From the NCBI GenBank assembly GCA_910574345.1, contig CAJSZV010000008.1, positions 124,001 to 188,000 on the forward strand: a stretch of 64,000 bases of DNA. The letters are read 5' to 3'. The stretch's first letter is position 1, and every line of letters begins with the position of its first letter. Source of the stretch: Clostridiaceae bacterium (GTDB lineage Bacteria > Bacillota > Clostridia > Lachnospirales > Lachnospiraceae). Below, piece by piece: positions 1-8,378 of the stretch. Made by a program: the position numbers and the translations under genes. Under the pieces are notes generated by a model. The model saw nothing but the letters and a program-made list of their open reading frames with translations, made no database searches and was not told where the DNA came from.

Positions 1-183
1 TTCAATATAGCTGACTAGGCTTTGTCCCACGGTTCTTGCCATGGTTAAAAGCTGGTCCTGTTCCGTGCGGATCAGCTCCTTTTGATAGCTTCGATAGAAG
101 AACAGGCTGAAATTAATAATAAAGGCGGCTGACAAGAGACTGGCGGCACAGAGTATGAACATATTTTTTTTACGCTTTTCCAT
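1..183 (-). CDS. Sensor histidine kinase, N-terminal 61 residues (truncated by window edge)
   Basis: The reverse strand starts at ATG 183-181 and stays open to the window edge. The visible peptide begins MEKRKKNMFILCAASLLSAA, a positively charged N-terminus followed by one membrane segment (about residues 8-30). It then continues into an extracytoplasmic stretch that starts with Arg, Ser, Tyr and Gln. The start overlaps the 3' end of the upstream response regulator by 14 bases, the usual translational coupling of a regulator-kinase pair. The kinase core (HisKA and ATPase domains) lies outside the window, so calling it a kinase rests on gene order and the membrane anchor. Stimulus unknown; the citrate-type transporter upstream is a possible target. 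Confidence 0.7.
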   Translation of the reverse strand, partial: MEKRKKNMFILCAASLLSAAFIINFSLFFYRSYQKELIRTEQDQLLTMARTVGQSLVSYIE

Positions 184-862
184 CAAAAAGGTATCCTATT
201 CCCCGGACTGTCTTTAAGTAGGCCGGTTTTTTGCTGTCATCCTCAATTTTTTCCCTGAGGCGTTTGATATAGACCATAATCGTGTTGTCGTCCACAATAT
301 ATTCGTTCCATACCTGGTGGTAAAGCTGTTCTTTGGTGAAGGTCTGTCCCGGATGTTCCAAAAAGAAACGGAACAGGACCAGTTCCCTGGCAGTCAGTTT
401 CAGAAGCCGGTCATTTTTATAACATTCCAGTTTCATGGTGTCAAAGCGAAAAGGACCTACAACCAGGCCGTTTTGGGGCTGCCGGCTGTATATGTTGTTG
501 CGCCGGATCAGGGCCTTTGCCTTTTGTATCAGGACGGCCAAGTGAAAGGGCTTGGTCAGATAATCATCGGCTCCTAGGCCAAGGCCTAAGACCTGGTCCG
601 TCTCTTCCTGCCTGCCGCTCAGCATGAGGACAGGCGTCATATTGCCGTCGGAGCGCAGTTTCTGGAGAATGGAGTAACCGTCCATATCCTCCATCATAAT
701 ATCAAGGACAATGAGATCAAATTTTCTGGAGGACAAAAGAGCCAGGGCTTCGGCGCCGCAGGAAGCCTCCCTGGCGGACATGCCCTCTCTGGTGAAGGCT
801 GTTTTCAGAGCCATGCGGATAGAAAGCTCATCGTCTACGATCAATATTTCATGGTTTGCCAT
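170..862 (-). CDS. OmpR/PhoB-family response regulator
   Basis: A 230-residue two-domain transcription factor. The receiver domain (about 1-120) shows the acidic pocket D10/D11, the phosphoacceptor D54 in the motif VLDIMM, the switch S82 and the invariant K104 in LTKPF. The C-terminal part (about 130-228) is a winged helix with the family signature at its end (TVRGIGYLF). It would be phosphorylated by the downstream membrane kinase, with which it overlaps by 14 bases. It sits 138 bases downstream of the CitMHS transporter on the same strand, separated by a terminator-like hairpin, so it probably has its own promoter. A TATAAT-like box lies in that gap with only a weak -35. Targets cannot be read from sequence. 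Confidence 0.93.
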   Translation of the reverse strand: MANHEILIVDDELSIRMALKTAFTREGMSAREASCGAEALALLSSRKFDLIVLDIMMEDMDGYSILQKLRSDGNMTPVLMLSGRQEETDQVLGLGLGADDYLTKPFHLAVLIQKAKALIRRNNIYSRQPQNGLVVGPFRFDTMKLECYKNDRLLKLTARELVLFRFFLEHPGQTFTKEQLYHQVWNEYIVDDNTIMVYIKRLREKIEDDSKKPAYLKTVRGIGYLFDGKA

Positions 863-955
863 AGGAGAGGCCTCGTTTCGTGTGATATGAACAAAAACAG
901 GAACTGCTTTTATTATAGCGTATTTTCAGCAGAAACCAAAGAGAAATCGGGAAAA

Positions 956-982
956 CAGGGATTTTGCAAGGCAGAATCCCTG
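956..982 (-). terminator. Rho-independent terminator of the CitMHS gene
   Basis: Inverted repeat CAGGGATT(C)TGC / GCA(A)AATCCCTG with a 3-base loop, followed on the reverse strand by TTTTCCC. It lies 19 bases beyond the stop of the transporter gene and before the response-regulator gene. Confidence 0.65.
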
Positions 983-1000
983 AGAGACAAAAGTAATGGG

Positions 1001-2299
1001 CTAAATCGGTATAATGGTGAACACGACTCCGATGACCAGCATGCAGATACTGACGATCCAGTATACAGGAATACTGAATTTCATGTGGTCTTTCAGCTCT
1101 GTGCCTGTCAGACCGATGGCAAGATAGGTGGCTGGCACCAGGGGGCTTACCATGAGGGCTAGGTTCTTGCCGATAACCATAGTGAGAGCCGTGCTTAAGG
1201 ATGCTACGCCGTAGGTCTCGCCTACCTGCATGACAAGGGGCATAATGCCGTAGAAGTAAGCGTCCGTGCCGATGCACAGTCCCAGAGGAAGAGCCAGGAT
1301 GCCGAAGATAATATGGATGAAACGTCCCAGGAATCCGGGGATAACCGCCATAATGGTATTAGCCATCTCCGTAAGCATGCCGGTTCCGTCAAAGATGCCT
1401 ACCATAGCCCCTGCGGCAAACAGGGTGGCAGAGATCATGAGGGCAGCGGGAGCATGTTTTTTGATCAGCTTATCCTGAAGTTTTAAGTTGGGATAGTTTA
1501 CGGCCAGGGCAAGGCTCAGGGCCAAAAGGAAGGCCACATAGCTGGTTATGTATCCCACGGAAAGAATGGCAATGAGTCCCACAGTCAGGAGAAGGTTGAA
1601 GAACAAAAGTTTCGGGCGGCGCAGAGCGGCCTCTTCCTCCTGGGATTTCTCATCGACTTCTATTTCCTCGCCTTTGCCCGTTCCCGCGCCCTGTTTGACG
1701 GCAAACATGCCAAGGAGAACAGCGATGGCGATGTTAAAGATAAATCCCACAACCTGAATGGGAATGAGGATATGCCACAGTTCATTGGCGTCCATGGCAA
1801 GAACCGTGGCGGCACGGGCCACAGGACCGCCCCAGGGAAGCAGGTTCATCACACCCATACAGGCGCCGGTGAGACACAGTAAGATCTTGGGATCGATGTT
1901 CATTCTTTTGTACACCGGATACAGGGCGGGAATGGTAATAAGAACCGTAGTTGCAGTGGTTCCGTCCAAGTGGGCGATGGTTGCGATAATGGCGGTGGCC
2001 ACTGTGACTGCGATCACATTGCTGCCAGCCTTTTTCACAAGAAAGTTCACAATCACGTCAAACATGCCGGTGTCGGACATGACACCAAAATAGATTACGG
2101 AGAAAATAAACAGGATACCGTTGCTGGTAGTGGTTCCGATGCCTTCTTTGATGAATCCGGCGACTTCTTTTGGATCATAACCCAGGATCAACGCGGCCGC
2201 CGTGGGAATCAGGGCCAGAACAACGATGGGAGACATCTTTCCCTTCAGAAGCAGAAGCACGATTAAAATAATCATAAGAAAACCAACAAGTGCAATCAT
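1001..2299 (-). CDS. CitMHS-family citrate:cation symporter
   Basis: A 432-residue, very hydrophobic protein with about 11-12 membrane segments and a short charged cytoplasmic loop near residues 205-230 (acidic run around EVDEKSQEEE). The conserved family stretches are present: an N-terminal hairpin, HLDGTTATTVLITIPAL about one third in, and LLPWGGPVARAATVL. These resemble the Bacillus CitM/CitH proteins, which import citrate complexed with Mg2+ or Ca2+. The substrate is therefore probably a tricarboxylate-metal complex, but other carboxylates are possible. Downstream on the same strand is a two-component system; CitM-type carriers are often controlled by such systems, though usually CitST rather than OmpR type. 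The ATG is preceded by a weak GAGGGG ribosome site. Confidence 0.88.
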   Translation of the reverse strand: MIALVGFLMIILIVLLLLKGKMSPIVVLALIPTAAALILGYDPKEVAGFIKEGIGTTTSNGILFIFSVIYFGVMSDTGMFDVIVNFLVKKAGSNVIAVTVATAIIATIAHLDGTTATTVLITIPALYPVYKRMNIDPKILLCLTGACMGVMNLLPWGGPVARAATVLAMDANELWHILIPIQVVGFIFNIAIAVLLGMFAVKQGAGTGKGEEIEVDEKSQEEEAALRRPKLLFFNLLLTVGLIAILSVGYITSYVAFLLALSLALAVNYPNLKLQDKLIKKHAPAALMISATLFAAGAMVGIFDGTGMLTEMANTIMAVIPGFLGRFIHIIFGILALPLGLCIGTDAYFYGIMPLVMQVGETYGVASLSTALTMVIGKNLALMVSPLVPATYLAIGLTGTELKDHMKFSIPVYWIVSICMLVIGVVFTIIPI

Positions 2300-2410
2300 T
2301 TTGTAAACCCCTCTTTTCTTTGTTTTGTAAAATCCGTTTTGCTGCTGTCTTTATCATAGGAAATGAGAATGAATATTTCCTGACTGGATTCTTACAAACG
2401 GTTAAGAAAA

Positions 2411-2451
2411 GAAAAAAAGAAGAAACTGTCCCATGAAAGTTCAGTTTCTTC
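2411..2451 (-). terminator. Terminator of the YjfB-like gene
   Basis: Perfect 10-bp inverted repeat GAAGAAACTG / CAGTTTCTTC (2419-2428 and 2442-2451) with a 13-base loop, followed on the reverse strand by TTTTTTTCTTTTC. It lies 13 bases after the stop codon of the small gene. Confidence 0.8.
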
Positions 2452-2463
2452 CCTTAAGGCCGG

Positions 2464-2640
2464 TTATGCAAGAATATCAATGTGTTCCCCCAGTCCCGGT
2501 GTGGGAATGGATTCAATCATTTCCGTCAGGGCTTCACCGGTGACCTCGGCTGTATCAAGGACCTTGGACATCATGGCCAGGCTGATACTTGTGTTGGTGG
2601 AGCAGGCTGACAAGGAAAGAGACATTGCTGCAATATCCAT
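2464..2640 (-). CDS. YjfB-like small protein (putative motility family)
   Basis: A 58-residue reading frame on the reverse strand starting MDIAAMSLSLSACSTNTSIS and ending GLGEHIDILA, behind a strong GGAGGTG site 8 bases from the ATG, with its own promoter and terminator. Sequence and length match the YjfB family of Firmicutes. That family is annotated as putative motility protein because members often sit near flagellar genes, but its biochemical role is unknown. It contains one cysteine and no membrane segment. No flagellar gene is visible nearby, though a chemoreceptor lies 13 kb downstream. Family assignment is from recognition of the conserved N-terminal MDIAA(M/L)S and the Asp/Ile-rich end; function is not inferred. 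Confidence 0.75.
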   Translation of the reverse strand: MDIAAMSLSLSACSTNTSISLAMMSKVLDTAEVTGEALTEMIESIPTPGLGEHIDILA

Positions 2641-2660
2641 AACAATTCACCTCCGCTATC

Positions 2661-2689
2661 AGTATAGCAAAGGAAAGGGTAAAAATCAA
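2661..2689 (-). promoter_or_regulatory. Sigma-A promoter of the YjfB-like gene
   Basis: On the reverse strand TTGATT (2689-2684), 17-base spacer, TATACT (2666-2661). The -10 lies just upstream of the GGAGGTG site, giving a very short leader. Confidence 0.6.
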
Positions 2690-2735
2690 CAGCATCAATC
2701 TTACATTTTCGATACCTTGTCAGACATATTTCCTA

Positions 2736-2764
2736 TTTCCCTTTTTCGGTTTTTCTATTATAAT
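2736..2764 (+). promoter_or_regulatory. Probable promoter of the first GH36 gene (weak -35)
   Basis: A perfect TATAAT at 2759-2764 lies 30 bases before the start codon. The hexamer 17 bases upstream (TTTCCC) is far from TTGACA, which would fit an activator-dependent promoter, for example one driven by a nearby AraC protein (inference). Confidence 0.4.
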
Positions 2765-2794
2765 GGGGGTAAATTTTAATTGGAGGATGTGGAT

Positions 2795-5008
2795 ATGGGT
2801 ATTGTTTTTCATGAGTCGTCAAGAGAATTTCATCTGTATAACCATAAGGTGAGCTATATTATAAAAATTATGGAAAATGGCCAGTTGGGACAGCTTTATT
2901 TCGGAAAGCGGATCCATGACAGGGAAAGCTTTGGCCATCTTCTGGAGCTGGCCGCCCGCCCCATGGCTGCTCTGCAGCAGGATTTCGGATTTTCCCTGGA
3001 GCATGTCCGCCAGGAGTACCCGTCTTACGGAACCACGGATTTCAGGCTTCCGGCTCTTGAGATTCTCCAGGACAACGGAAGCAGGCTGACGAATTTTACA
3101 TATGAATCTTACCGGATTTTTGGAGGGAAACCGGTTCTCTGCGGACTTCCGGCCACCTATATGGAGGATGAGAAGGAGGGGGATACTCTGGAGATCACCC
3201 TCAGGGACAAACTTCTGAATATTAAGCTGATTCTTCTGTACAGTATTTTTGAGGGGGAAGGGGCAGTTGCAAGAAGCGCAAGGTTCGAGAATCCTTCGGG
3301 AAAGGCGGTGTGGATTACAAGGGCCATGAGTATGAGCGTGGATCTGCCGGACTGTGATTATGACTGGATTCAGTTTTCAGGGGCATGGTCCAGGGAGAGG
3401 CATGTGAAGGTCCGCCGTCTGGAGCAGGGGATTCAGGCAGTGAGCAGCACAAGAGGCCACTCCAGCCACAACCACAATCCCTTTATTGTGCTGAAACGTC
3501 CCACTGCAGATGAATTTCAGGGGGAAGTGCTGGGATTTTCTCTGGTGTACAGCGGCAACTTTCTGGCTCAGGCGGAAGTGGATACCTACAATGTGACGCG
3601 AGTGATGCTGGGCATCAATCCCTTCTCCTTTACCTGGAAGCTGGAGAGCGGTCAGTCCTTCCAGACGCCTGAGGCGGTTATGGTGTATTCCGACCAGGGG
3701 CTCAACGGCATGAGCCAGACCCTTCACCGGCTGTACCGGACCCGCCTTGCCAGGGGAGTGTGGAGAGATAAGGTCCGCCCGGTTCTCCTCAACAACTGGG
3801 AAGCCACCTATTTTGATTTCAATGAGGAGAAACTGGTAGACATTGCCAAAGCGGCTAAGGAGGACGGCGTAGAGCTGTTTGTGCTGGACGACGGCTGGTT
3901 CGGGGCAAGGAGCAGCGACTCCAGCGGCCTTGGAGACTGGTATGCCAACACAGAGAGACTGCCGGGGGGAATCAAGGGCCTGTCAGAGAAGATTGAAGCC
4001 CTGGGAATGAAGTTTGGCCTTTGGGTGGAACTGGAGATGGTAAATCCTGACAGCGACCTTTACAGAGCCCATCCTGACTGGGCCCTTCAGACGCCGGGAC
4101 GGACAAGCTCCCAGGGAAGGAACCAGCTGGTTCTGGATTTTTCCCGGAAAGAAGTGGTGGACTGTATCTATGATATGATCGCCGGGATCCTGTCGGAGTC
4201 AAAGGTTTCTTATATTAAGTGGGATATGAACCGGTCCATAACGGAGTGTTACTCCGCTGCATTTCCGCCTGACCGTCAGGGCGAGATCTTTCACCGGTAT
4301 ATCCTGGGGGTATACAGTCTCTATGAGAGATTGATTCAGAATTTCCCGGAGATTCTTTTTGAGTCCTGCGCCAGCGGCGGCGCCAGGTTTGACGCGGGAA
4401 TGCTTTTCTACGCTCCTCAGTGCTGGACCAGCGACGATTCCGATGCTGCAGAGAGAATTAAGATTCAGTACGGCACCTCCTTCGGCTATCCTGTAGTCAG
4501 CATGGGAGCTCATGTGTCCGCAGTGCCGAACCATCAGCTTTTCCGGTTCACGCCTCTTGAGACCAGAGGGAACGTGGCTTATTTCGGGGCTTTCGGATAT
4601 GAGCTGGATCTTCAGAAGTTGTCAGAGGATGAGAGAAAGATCGTGAGAGACCAGATCGCCTTTATGAAGCAGTACCGTGAGGTGATCCAGTTCGGAACAT
4701 TTTACCGTTTGCAGAGTCCTTTTGAGAACAATATTGCCGCATGGATGAGCGTGTCAGAAGATAAGAAGACGGCAGTTGTGGGATATTATAAGATCCTCAA
4801 TGACGTGAACTGTGAATTCCGAAGGATGAAGCTCAAAGGCCTTCTTCCCGATGTCCGCTACCTGGTGGATGATAAAAAGGAATGGTTCTACGGGGACGAG
4901 CTTATGCATGCAGGTCTTGTCACCAGTGATCCATCGTCAGGGCAGGCCTATCCGGGCAATCACTGCACGGACTTCTGGTCTAAGATTTATGTGCTGAAAG
5001 CCCAGTGA
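2795..5008 (+). CDS. Alpha-galactosidase, GH36 (paralogue 1)
   Basis: A 737-residue cytoplasmic enzyme of the raffinose-family alpha-galactosidases, close to the usual 720-750. The ATG at 2795 is chosen because GGAGG lies 8 bases upstream and the N-terminus MGIVFHESSREF then aligns with the two other GH36 proteins in this window; a TTG at 2780 would overlap the ribosome site. Layout: N-terminal beta-sandwich (about 1-330), TIM barrel (about 330-650), C-terminal beta domain. The nucleophile is D477 in YIKWDMNR, and the SD of the acid/base loop is D547 in WTSDDSDA. An oddity is ELEM where the other two have EPEM in the conserved strand before the DSDLYR motif. It hydrolyses alpha-1,6-galactosides such as melibiose or raffinose once imported. 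It is monocistronic, ending 22 bases before a convergent gene. Confidence 0.94.
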   Translation: MGIVFHESSREFHLYNHKVSYIIKIMENGQLGQLYFGKRIHDRESFGHLLELAARPMAALQQDFGFSLEHVRQEYPSYGTTDFRLPALEILQDNGSRLTNFTYESYRIFGGKPVLCGLPATYMEDEKEGDTLEITLRDKLLNIKLILLYSIFEGEGAVARSARFENPSGKAVWITRAMSMSVDLPDCDYDWIQFSGAWSRERHVKVRRLEQGIQAVSSTRGHSSHNHNPFIVLKRPTADEFQGEVLGFSLVYSGNFLAQAEVDTYNVTRVMLGINPFSFTWKLESGQSFQTPEAVMVYSDQGLNGMSQTLHRLYRTRLARGVWRDKVRPVLLNNWEATYFDFNEEKLVDIAKAAKEDGVELFVLDDGWFGARSSDSSGLGDWYANTERLPGGIKGLSEKIEALGMKFGLWVELEMVNPDSDLYRAHPDWALQTPGRTSSQGRNQLVLDFSRKEVVDCIYDMIAGILSESKVSYIKWDMNRSITECYSAAFPPDRQGEIFHRYILGVYSLYERLIQNFPEILFESCASGGARFDAGMLFYAPQCWTSDDSDAAERIKIQYGTSFGYPVVSMGAHVSAVPNHQLFRFTPLETRGNVAYFGAFGYELDLQKLSEDERKIVRDQIAFMKQYREVIQFGTFYRLQSPFENNIAAWMSVSEDKKTAVVGYYKILNDVNCEFRRMKLKGLLPDVRYLVDDKKEWFYGDELMHAGLVTSDPSSGQAYPGNHCTDFWSKIYVLKAQ

Positions 5009-5030
5009 GGACAGGTGCCCTTTGGGATGC

Positions 5031-5591
5031 TTAGGCGTACAGGATTACTCCTAGACAGGCGGAGATAAGGATCAGGGCAATGGGGGACAGCCTTTTTTTC
5101 TGAAACCGCCGGCTTCCCCATATGGCCCCTGATAAGAGGGCTGTGATTACCATCTCAGGGACATGGAAAATGTACCCTTCTGTGAAGGATATACAGTGAT
5201 TCAGGGTCATGTACAGTCCTGTGGCAAGGATGATTCCTATGATGCATGGTTTGAGACCCTGGAGGACGGCCTGGACATAAGGTTTTTTTATGAGGGTTTT
5301 TAAAGCCAGGGTGATGAAATGGATCACCAGGAAAGAGGGGAGCACCACGGCAAAGGTGGCTGCAAGGGCGCCGGGAAGGCCTGCCTGGCTGCTGCCTACA
5401 TAGGTGGCTAAGTTGACCATAATGGGGCCTGGAGTGCTCTCGCTGACGGCGATCATGTAAGTCAGGGATTCATCCGTAAGCCATCCGTAAGACAGGACCA
5501 CATCGCGGATGAGAGGAATGGCGCCGTAGGCGCCTCCAAAGGCAAAGCATCCCACTTTCAGAAATCCAAGGAACAGATGAAGGCAGATCAC
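5031..5591 (-). CDS. Chromate transporter (CHR) family half-protein, second of pair
   Basis: A 186-residue membrane protein of the short-chain CHR type, with about five to six membrane segments. It has the family marks FGGAYGAIPLI near the N-terminus and ESTPGPIMVNLATYVG about residue 50. Short CHR proteins come as adjacent pairs that together make up one long-chain transporter; this one overlaps its partner by 4 bases (ATGA), so the two are translationally coupled. Proven CHR members expel chromate, but many have no known anion. In this operon two AraC regulators precede the pair, so a carbohydrate- or organic-anion-linked substrate is possible (inference). Confidence 0.88.
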   Translation of the reverse strand: MICLHLFLGFLKVGCFAFGGAYGAIPLIRDVVLSYGWLTDESLTYMIAVSESTPGPIMVNLATYVGSSQAGLPGALAATFAVVLPSFLVIHFITLALKTLIKKPYVQAVLQGLKPCIIGIILATGLYMTLNHCISFTEGYIFHVPEMVITALLSGAIWGSRRFQKKRLSPIALILISACLGVILYA

Positions 5592-6172
5592 AGGGCACCG
5601 CCTTTCTTTTTGGAACCGCCGCCAAGGAGGAACACAGCCAGGCTTACAAGGCCCGCCGCCGTCATAAGGCTGATGGAGGAAAAGTTCCAGGAAAAAAGAT
5701 TGATAAGGAACATAAGGACAAAGGAACTGACCATAATGACAATGGGCAGTTCTTTTTTTCTCATCTTTTTGATCATGGTCAGGGCGGCATCCAGAATGAG
5801 AAGCCCCACGCCGATTTTTATGCCCCGAAAGGCACGGTAAATCAGGGGGATCTCAAGAAAGTTGTCAAGGAATCTGGAAATCCAGAAAATAATCAAAAAG
5901 GAGGGGGCCACAATCCCTGCCGTGGCGGCAAGAGAACCTGTAAAACCCGCCTGTTTGCAGCCGATATAGGTGGCGCAGTTGATGGCTATGGGGCCTGGGG
6001 TGGATTCAGCGATAACCGTAATGTCCATCATCTCCTCATGGGTGATCCATGACTTTTTTTCCGCGCAGCAGTCCTCGATAATGGAGATCATGGCGTAGCC
6101 GCCGCCGAAGGTAAAGAGGCCGATTTTCATAAAGGTAAAAAATAAATCCCATATCATATGTTTTTTCATCAT
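5588..6172 (-). CDS. Chromate transporter (CHR) family half-protein, first of pair
   Basis: A 194-residue membrane protein beginning MMKKHMIWDLFFTFMKIGLF and carrying FGGGYAMISII and ESTPGPIAINCATYIG, the duplicated CHR motif also seen in its downstream partner. Its start overlaps the stop of the upstream AraC gene by 4 bases and its stop overlaps the partner by 4 bases, so the operon reads AraC, AraC, CHR, CHR. Two methionines open the frame and either may be used. The C-terminus is a short Gly/Lys-rich tail (GGGSKKKGG) after the last membrane helix. Confidence 0.88.
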   Translation of the reverse strand: MMKKHMIWDLFFTFMKIGLFTFGGGYAMISIIEDCCAEKKSWITHEEMMDITVIAESTPGPIAINCATYIGCKQAGFTGSLAATAGIVAPSFLIIFWISRFLDNFLEIPLIYRAFRGIKIGVGLLILDAALTMIKKMRKKELPIVIMVSSFVLMFLINLFSWNFSSISLMTAAGLVSLAVFLLGGGSKKKGGAL

Positions 6173-7050
6173 TGCAGACTCTCCAGTTCTTTTTTCAGCC
6201 GTTCCCGGTACTCGGCGGACAGCTGGTTGCGGTATTGAGTGGGGGACTGCCCCATGCGTTTGCGAAAGAGGGCGGAAAAGGCGACGGGATTAGGATAGCC
6301 GCACTTTTTGGCCACTACTTCCACAGGTTCGTCGTCCAGGGTAAGGAGCTCTGTGGCTCTGGTCATACAGAAGTTTGTCAGGTACTGTTTGGGGGACATG
6401 CCCAGGGTTTCATTGAAGATCTGATAGAGGTATCCGCGGCTTACAGCCACATGGTCCGCAAGATCCGATACCCGCAGGCCCTGGTCAAAATGCTGCTGGA
6501 TGTAGGCGATGGCCTCTCTTAAATACCTGTTGGTGGTTTCCCTGTCATGGCTTAGGTCTTCCTGCTGCCTGGGGGCGTTTTCGTCAATGAGGCAGGAGAA
6601 GAACTCGAAAAACAGGCCGTGAAGGTAAAACTCGTTTTTGGGGCTGTTCTGGTTGGAGCGCAGCATCTGGAATACCAGGTCCCGGATCCTCTGGGATTCG
6701 GAGCTTTTGAAAATCAGATGGTTATGGTTAAAGCCCAGATAGGATAAGTATTCCGGCGCCCTGGGGCCGGAAAAGCCAACCCAGACATAGGACCAGGGAT
6801 GGGCCTGGCTGGCCTGGTAAAAGGTGAGAATATTCGGTTCGATGATAAAGCCCTGTCCGGCGTGAAGGCGGAAGTTCTGATCATCCACATGGTAGACCCC
6901 TTCTCCTTCCAATATGTAGTGAATCACATAATTGGGCCTGACTCCGGGGCCGAAACTGTGGAGGGGGTCACATTTTGCATAGCCGCAGAAGCAGAGGTAA
7001 AAATCCTGAATCTGGCGGTTGGGCAGCTGAAGTACGAGAGATTGTTCCAT
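6169..7050 (-). CDS. AraC-family transcriptional regulator (B)
   Basis: A 293-residue regulator. Residues about 20-150 form a cupin-type sugar-binding domain (HSFGPGVRPNYVIHYILEG is typical of Firmicutes AraC proteins next to alpha-galactosidases). Residues about 185-285 hold the two helix-turn-helix motifs, with the signature ending VAFSALFRKRMGQSPTQYR. It starts 5 bases after the stop of a second AraC gene and overlaps the first CHR gene by 4 bases, so it belongs to a four-gene operon. Its close similarity in the cupin part to the neighbours at 7056-7997 and 8379-9233 suggests local duplication. Ligand unknown; alpha-galactosides are plausible from context. Confidence 0.93.
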   Translation of the reverse strand: MEQSLVLQLPNRQIQDFYLCFCGYAKCDPLHSFGPGVRPNYVIHYILEGEGVYHVDDQNFRLHAGQGFIIEPNILTFYQASQAHPWSYVWVGFSGPRAPEYLSYLGFNHNHLIFKSSESQRIRDLVFQMLRSNQNSPKNEFYLHGLFFEFFSCLIDENAPRQQEDLSHDRETTNRYLREAIAYIQQHFDQGLRVSDLADHVAVSRGYLYQIFNETLGMSPKQYLTNFCMTRATELLTLDDEPVEVVAKKCGYPNPVAFSALFRKRMGQSPTQYRNQLSAEYRERLKKELESLQ

Positions 7051-7055
7051 ATGTC

Positions 7056-7997
7056 TTACCTGTCCTTAGGGGTGGTGATAGGAGGAAGCTCATTGACGGA
7101 GGGCTGCTTCTCTGAGAAGCGGTCCAGACTTTCCTTATGGCTTCTGTAATTCTTGGGGCTGAGGCCGAATTTTTTCTTAAATGCTTTGGAAAAAGCCAGG
7201 GAATCGTCGTATCCCACTTGGGCAGACACCTCCGCAACGGGAAGGTCGGAGGAGATCAAAAGATTGGCTGCTTTGTGGAGACGAAAATCCATTAAAAACT
7301 TCTGGGAGGAAATCCCAAGTTCTTTTTGGAATATATGATTTAAATAGGTTCGGCTGATACCGATGTAGTCGGCGATATCTGTCACATTGATGCCGTGGCT
7401 GTGATTCCACTTGATGTAGTCGATAGCCTGTTCCACATACACATTGCTTCCATAATCATACCGGGTTTCTCCGCCTTTGGAAGCGCCGGCAATATGATTG
7501 TAGTTCTCTGCAAGGAGAGAGAAGATGAAAAGCAGGAAGGCGTTTCTCTTTAAATCGTTGGAGAAGGAAAGCTGGAAGGCATTCAGAATGCCTGAAATAT
7601 GCCCAGTCAGGTCTTCCTGCATCTTGAAGGGGAGAACATAGCATTGTCTGGAAAAACCGCAGTTTTTCAGTGTGGATTCGGCGCGGATGCCGTTAAAACC
7701 GATCCAGGCGTAGGTCCAGGGCTCGTCCGGGTCGGCGCTGTAGCGGATTTCCTCTCCGGGGTAGATCAAAAACATCTGGCTGCTGGATAAAAAGTAGGTG
7801 ATGCCGCCTGCAGTGTAGCTGCCTTTGCCCTCCAGGACAAAATGAATAATATATTCGTCGCGGAAGGCGGGGCCAAAGGAATGGGAAGGCTGGCAGTGTT
7901 CTATGCCGCAGTGGACCAGATACAGGTCCATGAAGGCTTCCCTGAGATGTTCCAGGCATTGGAACTGAGCGGAATCTGTGTATTTGATGTTTCTCAT
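7056..7997 (-). CDS. AraC-family transcriptional regulator (A)
   Basis: A 313-residue regulator with the start set at ATG 7997, where AGGAG lies 7 bases upstream; a further ATG at 8036 lacks a site. The N-terminal cupin domain contains CGIEHCQPSHSFGPAFRDEY. The C-terminal helix-turn-helix pair spans about residues 185-285 and ends AFSKAFKKKFGLSPKNYR. It is the first gene of the reverse-strand operon AraC(A)-AraC(B)-CHR-CHR. It is divergent from a third AraC gene at 8379, with 381 bases between the start codons. The tail after the DNA-binding domain is polar and proline-rich (about 25 residues). A role in sensing alpha-galactosides or a related sugar is inferred from the neighbouring GH36 and ABC genes only. 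Confidence 0.92.
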   Translation of the reverse strand: MRNIKYTDSAQFQCLEHLREAFMDLYLVHCGIEHCQPSHSFGPAFRDEYIIHFVLEGKGSYTAGGITYFLSSSQMFLIYPGEEIRYSADPDEPWTYAWIGFNGIRAESTLKNCGFSRQCYVLPFKMQEDLTGHISGILNAFQLSFSNDLKRNAFLLFIFSLLAENYNHIAGASKGGETRYDYGSNVYVEQAIDYIKWNHSHGINVTDIADYIGISRTYLNHIFQKELGISSQKFLMDFRLHKAANLLISSDLPVAEVSAQVGYDDSLAFSKAFKKKFGLSPKNYRSHKESLDRFSEKQPSVNELPPITTPKDR

Positions 7998-8378
7998 AAT
8001 GGTTCTCCTGGTAGGGTATTGGTGTCTTGATATCATTTTACCATATCATAATTCATTTTTCCATAAATTCACGAAAAAAAAGGCAAATTGTGTTGCAATA
8101 TATGCTTATTCCCGAAGATAAAAATTAATATTGACACTATTGGCAAAAGAGTGTATACTATATTATCATGTATTTCTGAGAATTGCGGTATAGAAAGACA
8201 GCTATGGAATACTCTCAGTTAATCTTGTATTGATAAAGAGGCGCGAAAAGCCATAGATGTGGTACAGGGACATAAGCTTCAGGTGTGTGAACTGTTTTGT
8301 AATAATATGCGTAAGTAATGGTCATAATCAATTGTCACAGAACCTGGTATTACTAATATTTGGAGGGAGCTGCATACT
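7998..8378. other. Divergent intergenic region between two AraC genes
   Basis: This 381-base AT-rich stretch separates divergent AraC genes. It holds one near-consensus promoter pointing right (8131-8159), leaving a long leader of about 210 bases before the GGAGGG site of the gene at 8379. Within the leader CTGAGA and TCTCAG flank about 37 bases, and a nine-codon frame starts at ATG 8203; neither is convincing as a known RNA. No clear promoter for the leftward operon was found, only AT-rich sequence at 8040-8100. Confidence 0.5.
8131..8159 (+). promoter_or_regulatory. Sigma-A promoter for the AraC gene at 8379
   Basis: TTGACA (8131-8136), 17-base spacer, TATACT (8154-8159), nearly ideal for the vegetative sigma factor. 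The predicted transcript starts about 8166. Confidence 0.75.

Noticed and set aside
8203-8232. Nine-codon leader peptide before the AraC gene
   Set aside because: It lacks a ribosome site and an attenuator structure; most likely a chance ATG.
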